Source: DATAQC01 sp038232455
GTDB lineage: Bacteria > Actinomycetota > Acidimicrobiia > Acidimicrobiales > AC-14
DNA: 9,384 nucleotides
Assembly: GCA_038232455.1 (NCBI GenBank)
Contig: JBBSHU010000108.1
Coordinates: forward strand, 1-9,384
Direction of reading: 5' to 3'
Part shown: positions 6,592 through 9,384 of the stretch, piece after piece
How positions within the stretch are numbered: position 1 is the stretch's first letter
How the letters are laid out: every line of letters begins with the position of its first letter
Program-made: the position numbers and the translations under genes
Notes under the pieces: model-generated
Told to the model about the DNA's origin: nothing
Seen by the model: the letters and a program-made list of their open reading frames with translations, nothing else
Databases searched by the model: none

Positions 6592-6717
6592 TTATTGCGA
6601 AAGGTCAGTCGCGTCGTCGCCGGCGCGCTCCGCACGTAGCGCCGCATTCACGACCTTCTGTCGCGTGCGCTCGGGGATCCTGACGCGTCCTGCGGCACCC
6701 GGTCGTCGTTCCCGCAC
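6592..6717 (-). CDS. Small basic protein, 41 residues
   Basis: Starts with GTG at 6715-6717 and ends with TAA at 6592-6594. Its product reads MRERRPGAAGRVRIPERTRQ followed by KVVNAALRAERAGDDATDLSQ. A perfect AGGAGG (6723-6728) lies 5 bases before the GTG, the best Shine-Dalgarno in the window. The stop directly abuts the TAA of the convergent ATPase gene with no base between. The centre (IPERTRQKVVNAALRAERAG) can form one amphipathic, charged helix; the ends look flexible. I do not recognise a family. It may be a real short gene, or the last gene of an operon whose upstream part was cut at 6841. Confidence 0.55.
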   Translation of the reverse strand: MRERRPGAAGRVRIPERTRQKVVNAALRAERAGDDATDLSQ

Positions 6718-6722
6718 GTTGC

Positions 6723-6728
6723 CCTCCT
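6723..6728 (-). promoter_or_regulatory. Ribosome binding site of the 41-residue gene
   Basis: CCTCCT on the plus strand reads AGGAGG on the minus strand, a full anti-Shine-Dalgarno match, 5 bases ahead of the GTG at 6717. It decides the start, because the frame stays open upstream as far as TGA around 6765-6767. Confidence 0.7.
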
Positions 6729-6757
6729 GTTTGGGCACCAGCGGTTCGCTGCCAGTC

Positions 6758-6840
6758 TCACATGGTCACGCCGACATCCATTCCCGCCCGGTCTACCATC
6801 CCCGAAATCAGAGCGCCACTCGCGTTCGGCGGCATCCCAC
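6758..6840 (-). pseudogene. Possible gene stump cut by insertion-sequence copy
   Basis: On the minus strand the frame running from 6840 to TGA at 6758-6760 encodes PPNASGALISGMVDRAGMDV and then GVTM. It stops about 40 bases before the 41-residue gene, a normal operon distance. Its 5' side is replaced at 6841 by the insertion-sequence remnant. It is too short to identify; it could be chance. Confidence 0.25.
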
Positions 6841-7004
6841 GCACCGCTCACTGGACCAGCAGGCTCCGACTGACCTGGCCGGGCCGCCGACCCCGGGTCT
6901 CGAGCCGGATATGGCCAGGCTGCGAAGACACGACGTTCTGGGCGGCATCATCCACCAATACCGACTCGTGGCTTGAGCTGGCGGAGGGGTTTTCGGCACC
7001 CACA
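6841..7004 (+). mobile_element. Insertion sequence remnant, right end only
   Basis: Second copy of the element end found at 236-399, cut at its 5' side. It encodes the last 44 residues of the transposase (HRSLDQQAPTDLAGPPTPGL, then RLRRHDVLGGIIHQYRLVA and TGA at 6974-6976), followed by the terminus ending CACCCACA at 7004. With no catalytic residues it is inert unless a transposase is supplied elsewhere. It lies 95 bases ahead of the intact PCD gene, in the same orientation. Confidence 0.9.
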
Positions 7005-7005
7005 G
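6841..7005 (+). repeat. 165-bp direct repeat, copy 2
   Basis: Partner of 236-400; mismatches by eye are 5 in 165. After 7005 it continues into a unique stretch (GTCCGACCGACC), not into the PCD tail as in copy 1. Confidence 0.93.
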
Positions 7006-7099
7006 GTCCGACCGACCACCTTGCTGGTACCGTTACTGGGTCCGCGGCATCAGCTCTCATGGCAGTATTCGCTTTAACAATCTTAGGAAGGCAGGTGGC

Positions 7100-7390
7100 G
7101 TGTCGGCCGATAAACGTCCGATGACCGATCAGGAGATCCAGAGCGCCCTCAGCGGTTTGCCGAGTTGGAGTCTAGTTGGCGGGAAGTTGCATAGGGAGTT
7201 TAAGTTCCAGGACTTCGTAGGAGCATTCGGGTTCATGACGAAGGTAGCAATTCTAGCCGAAAAGATCAACCACCACCCGGAATGGTCAAACGTCTACAAT
7301 TCGGTCGTTCTAGACCTTTCAACGCACGAGGTGGGCGGTATAAGTGCCCTGGATGTCGATCTAGCCCGTAGCATCGATGCTGTAAGGTGA
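7100..7390 (+). CDS. Pterin-4a-carbinolamine dehydratase
   Basis: A complete 96-residue protein, the normal size for this family. It dehydrates 4a-hydroxytetrahydropterin, recycling the pterin cofactor of aromatic amino acid hydroxylases; bacterial copies may serve other pterin paths. Signature: AEKINHHPEWSNVYNSV (53-69) and LSTHEVGGIS (73-82). H58, H59 and H76 match the three active-site histidines of DCoH/PhhB. N-terminal P21..W23 and the F34 to F45 aromatic segment also fit. GTG 7100 is chosen, with AGGAAGG (about 7085-7091) upstream; ATG 7121 is a possible later start. Four leucines use CTA, a rare codon in this kind of genome, and the gene is visibly poorer in G+C than its neighbours, so it may be foreign. 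Its tail is duplicated at 400-493. No aromatic hydroxylase is nearby. Confidence 0.93.
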   Translation: MSADKRPMTDQEIQSALSGLPSWSLVGGKLHREFKFQDFVGAFGFMTKVAILAEKINHHPEWSNVYNSVVLDLSTHEVGGISALDVDLARSIDAVR

Positions 7391-7426
7391 GGGCTTATTG
7401 GCACTCGGAGTGATATAGCTCTCGGC
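7333..7426 (+). repeat. 94-bp direct repeat, copy 2
   Basis: Partner of 400-493. Here it lies inside and just behind the intact PCD gene; the match ends at CTCTCGGC (7426) after which a peptidoglycan-binding stump begins. Confidence 0.93.
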
Positions 7427-7439
7427 GGAAAACCCTTAG

Positions 7440-7598
7440 GTGGTCGATGGCGACTTTGGCCCGGAGACCAAGAACATGGTTGAGTGGTTCCAGGGTTGGT
7501 CCATCGCCGTCGCCGTCGACGGGATCGTAGGATTTCAGACCTGGGCGAAGGGAATTGCCGCCGCCGGCCAGGAACTCGCCAGCGTCGTCGGGGTGTAG
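7440..7598 (+). pseudogene. Peptidoglycan-binding domain (PG_binding_1) stump
   Basis: The frame from 7440 to TAG at 7596-7598 reads VVDGDFGPETKNMVEWFQGW, then SIAVAVDGIVGFQTWAKGIA and AAGQELASVVGV. VDGdFGpeTk..V..FQ followed by VDGIVG.qTW is the double half-repeat of PG_binding_1 domains, which anchor cell-wall hydrolases and related secreted proteins to peptidoglycan. Only the 52-residue C-terminal part is left; a TAG lies directly upstream in frame (7437-7439), and no start or signal peptide is present. The likely break is at the end of the duplicated block near 7426. A hairpin follows the stop, so the 3' end is natural. Confidence 0.7.
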
Positions 7599-7601
7599 GA
7601 A

Positions 7602-7614
7602 CCGGACGATCCGG
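7602..7614 (+). terminator. Short hairpin after the PG-binding stop
   Basis: CCGGA-CGA-TCCGG forms a 5-bp GC-rich stem 3 bases behind the TAG at 7598. There is no U-run. It may be part of a weak terminator. Confidence 0.3.
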
Positions 7615-7640
7615 GCGGTTAGCCCATGTGCCCTCCAGTC

Positions 7641-7661
7641 AGCGGACTCGGGGCGTCCGCT
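7641..7661 (+). terminator. Hairpin, possible terminator
   Basis: AGCGGAC (7641-7647) pairs perfectly with GTCCGCT (7655-7661) around a 7-base loop. It lies between the PG-binding stump and the opposing transposase and has only TTG behind it. A bidirectional terminator is possible but not proven. Confidence 0.4.
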
Positions 7662-7741
7662 TGACGAACGTGACCGTTGCCCCGCGATAGGTACTGGGCG
7701 CGCTACACGCTCGCGGTTGTGACCGCGCTGATGGGTTCGAG

Positions 7742-7775
7742 GCGGATCGCTATCCGCGGCGACGACGATCGCCGC
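7742..7775. other. Two overlapping hairpins
   Basis: GCGGAT-CGCT-ATCCGC (7742-7757) and GCGGCGA-CGACGA-TCGCCGC (7756-7775) are perfect 6-bp and 7-bp stems that share two bases, so they cannot both form fully. They lie 36 bases from the point where the minus-strand transposase loses homology. Surrounding sequence 7662-7810 holds no recognised gene. Confidence 0.5.
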
Positions 7776-7810
7776 TCGGCCATCGCGTCGCGTCCATCAC
7801 CCATCAGGTT

Positions 7811-8650
7811 GGTCCTCACCCAGCGCTCGGCAAACGCGTTGGCTTTGGGGGCCCGAACCGGGGTGCGAATGGCCGTGACGCCGATCGAGGCGAACACTTC
7901 GTCGAAGCTCGAGTTGAACTTCGTGTCGCGGTCGCGGATGAGGAATCCAAACCGGCGCCGGGCATCTTCGAGATCGGAGGTGAAGTCGCGAGCCACCTGC
8001 GTGACCCACGCCATCGCCGGGTTCGTCGTCACCCCGAGCAGATGCACGACACGGCTGTCGACCTCGACAGCAAACAGCCGGTAATAGCGCCGTAGGGTCA
8101 CGCCGTCGACGTGGAAGAAGTCGGTGGCCAAGATGCCTGTGGCCTGGGCGCGAAGGACTCCGACCAGGTCGGACCCTGACGTCGTGGAGCAGGTGGAAGT
8201 CCTCGGCGAGCAAGGACGCTGGCGACGCTCGTCTTGGAGACGGTGACGCCGAGCTTCTTGAGCTCGCCGACAATGCGCAGATGGCCCCATCTCGGGTTCT
8301 CCCGGGCGATCCGCACGATCAACTCGACGGTCTCGTCCGGAAGGACCGGACGCCCGGGGCGGCGTGCGGGTAGGTCCAGCGTCGACGGACGAGGCGGCGG
8401 TGCCAGTCGAGGATGGTCTTCGGCGTGACGAGAAACGCCGACCATCGCTCGCGTGGCACAAGGCCGGCGAGCCCGGCGATGAGCGCCCGGTCCGACCAGG
8501 TAAAACGAGGCCGGGTCACCTGGCGGCGCAGAACGCGAGCTGGTGGCGGAGCACCAGGATCTCCGCATCCCTGGCGAAGCCGTCCATGGGTAGGAGCTTG
8601 GCGAACCCGAAAGCACGACGAATTAGGCGGTACAGGAAGGAGTGCGCCAC
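7811..8650 (-). pseudogene. DDE transposase, N-terminal and core part, three frameshifts
   Basis: Reading leftward from GTG 8650: MAHSFLYRLIRRAFGFAKLL, DAEILVLRHQLA, then (frame change near 8534) LRRQVTRPRFTWSDRALIAG and TPKTILDWHRRLVRRRWTYP. After a second change near 8366 comes RRPGRPVLPDETVELIVRIA, ENPRWGHLRIVGELKKLG and PPAPRRQGPTWSE; after a third near 8157, FLRAQATGILATDFFHVDGV, VHLLGVTTNPAMAWVTQVAR and FLIRDRDTKF. One added base at each point restores the family sequence. The DDE triad is present in the joined product: D of ATDFF, D of RDRD, E of AFAERW. Similarity stops after AERWVRT (7811), so about the last quarter and the right terminus are missing. It belongs to the same family as the element at the left edge but is another member. 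Confidence 0.87.
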
Positions 8651-9001
8651 GGCGAGGGAACATCATTTGAGCCGGTTTTAGCTGGTCAAGCCGTGCCGCG
8701 AGTTTCTGGACCCTTCAGGCCTTGCGAGCGCCGCCGTGCTCGTCGACCGCCGACGCCTGCTCGCCCGGTGGCCCGACGTGGCCCCCGGTGAGCCCCTGAC
8801 CCTGCGCCCCTGGGGCACGCCCGTGCCTCGAATGGGTCCGTGCCTCGAATGGGTCCACTTGGCCAGACAGTGGCTAAGTCCTGCGGACGTCGGCCATGTT
8901 CGTGCGGAACCCGCACAGAGAGTGAGAGCGCTGTAGCGTCCCGGTACAGTCGCCAGGTCGCCAGGTCGGCGGGACTGGAGTCATCGGGGAGATGGAGCCA
9001 C
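8651..9001. other. Gap with short tandem repeats
   Basis: The start probably contains the left end of the preceding insertion sequence, but no inverted repeat matching the known right end is seen. A plus-strand frame reads VLVDRRRLLARWPDVAPGEP with coding-like composition but no start or known motif. Tandem copies lie at 8823-8856 (17 bp) and 8951-8966 (CGCCAGGT twice). The last 15 bases hold a GGGGAGATGGAG stretch that probably serves as ribosome binding site for the next gene. Confidence 0.45.
8823..8856 (+). repeat. 17-bp perfect tandem duplication
   Basis: GTGCCTCGAATGGGTCC stands twice without spacer (8823-8839, 8840-8856). It lies outside any recognised gene and looks like a recent slippage event. 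Confidence 0.95.
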
Positions 9002-9367
9002 ATGTTGACACGGAATCACAAGATCGGCTTGGTTCTCGCCTTTCTGCTCGGCTTGACTGACATTGCGATCCTCATCCCAGCGCTGAGCGGGGATGACAGC
9101 AGCTCCAAGCCCCCCGTCCTCATCGTGGTGCTCAGCGTGGCTGCTGGCCTGATCACGCTTGTCCTCGTCGTGATGGCCTGGCGGAAGCCCATCCGGCCGT
9201 TGATGATCGCCATCATTGCTGTTAGAGCGATCTCGGGTCTCGGAGACATCACGGCCTTCGGTCAGAGCGCCTTTGTGGTGACTATTTCCGCCATCTTCCT
9301 CGTGCTGACGATTATCGACATCTATCTTCTCTCGAGTTGGATCCGGAAGCCTTCTCCGGCCTCTTAG
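9002..9367 (+). CDS. Small four-helix membrane protein
   Basis: A 121-residue protein, family not recognised. Four hydrophobic segments fill most of it: about 8-28 (GLVLAFLLGLTDIAILIPAL), 39-59 (LIVVLSVAAGLITLVLVVMA), 66-86 and 88-110. The N-terminus is short and basic (MLTRNHK), the loop after helix 1 is polar (GDDSSSKPP) and the C-terminus ends SSWIRKPSPAS, so both ends are probably cytoplasmic. ATG 9002 is chosen because it directly precedes the first helix and has a GGGGAGATGGAG purine-rich stretch ahead of it; the frame is open further upstream but that part includes the 17-bp duplication and is not protein-like. It uses GTG, CTC and ATC codons like a resident gene and appears intact. 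Confidence 0.8.
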   Translation: MLTRNHKIGLVLAFLLGLTDIAILIPALSGDDSSSKPPVLIVVLSVAAGLITLVLVVMAWRKPIRPLMIAIIAVRAISGLGDITAFGQSAFVVTISAIFLVLTIIDIYLLSSWIRKPSPAS

Positions 9368-9384
9368 GGGGTTGCAGGGCCGGA

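Noticed and set aside
7728..7760. GGTTCGAG, reminiscent of a tRNA T-loop
   Set aside because: No acceptor, D or anticodon stems could be folded around it on either strand.
1..8650. A composite transposon bounded by the two transposases in inverted orientation
   Set aside because: The two elements are different members of the family, each lacks one end inside the window, and no matching outer ends are visible.
1..9384. CRISPR arrays, rRNA or complete tRNA genes, riboswitches
   Set aside because: No regularly spaced repeats or recognisable conserved RNA cores were seen on either strand.

Overview
The window reads as a piece of a high-G+C actinomycetal-type genome or metagenomic contig. Codons end mostly in G or C, GTG starts occur, and several protein types are common in Actinomycetota: a PIG-V/GT76-like membrane mannosyltransferase, a DUF1508 protein, an RsbW-like ATPase, and DDE transposases of a family abundant there. 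The order within the phylum cannot be fixed from this sequence. It is an accessory, heavily eroded stretch: intact genes alternate with gene stumps and insertion-sequence remnants.

Layout. 1-399 is the 3' half and right terminus of an insertion sequence; its last base abuts the final codons of a broken pterin-4a-carbinolamine dehydratase (PCD) gene (400-457). 494-863 is unassigned. 864-1140 is a frameshifted HIT-family protein, followed by an intact PIG-V-like mannosyltransferase (1154-2410). A 5'-truncated MOSC-domain gene (2417-2711, minus) is joined directly to a 5'-truncated FG-GAP repeat protein (2722-3093). A secreted FG-GAP/integrin-alpha-like protein with two frameshifts follows (3135-4017). 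Next come a small DUF1508 protein (4361-4543), an intact four-helix membrane protein (4756-5655), a relic of a luciferase-like monooxygenase (about 5700-5908, minus), and an RsbW-like ATPase with one frameshift (6215-6591) preceded by a SigF/SigB-like promoter. A short minus-strand gene with a perfect AGGAGG lies tail to tail with the ATPase. A second copy of the insertion-sequence end (6841-7004) sits just upstream of an intact PCD gene (7100-7390), then a peptidoglycan-binding-domain stump (7440-7598), a hairpin-rich spacer, a second related transposase (7811-8650, minus) with three frameshifts and a lost 3' end, and an intact small membrane protein (9002-9367).

How it fits together. No operon-scale pathway is visible and I see no clear undescribed system. 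The most informative structure is the pair of repeats 236-400/6841-7005 (insertion-sequence end) and 400-493/7333-7426 (PCD tail plus 3' flank). They are contiguous in the left copy and 327 bases apart in the right copy. This looks like a duplicated block in which the left copy suffered a deletion running from the insertion-sequence terminus into PCD. Many conserved genes also carry single-base frameshifts, mostly in short homopolymers, so either real decay or read error must be considered.
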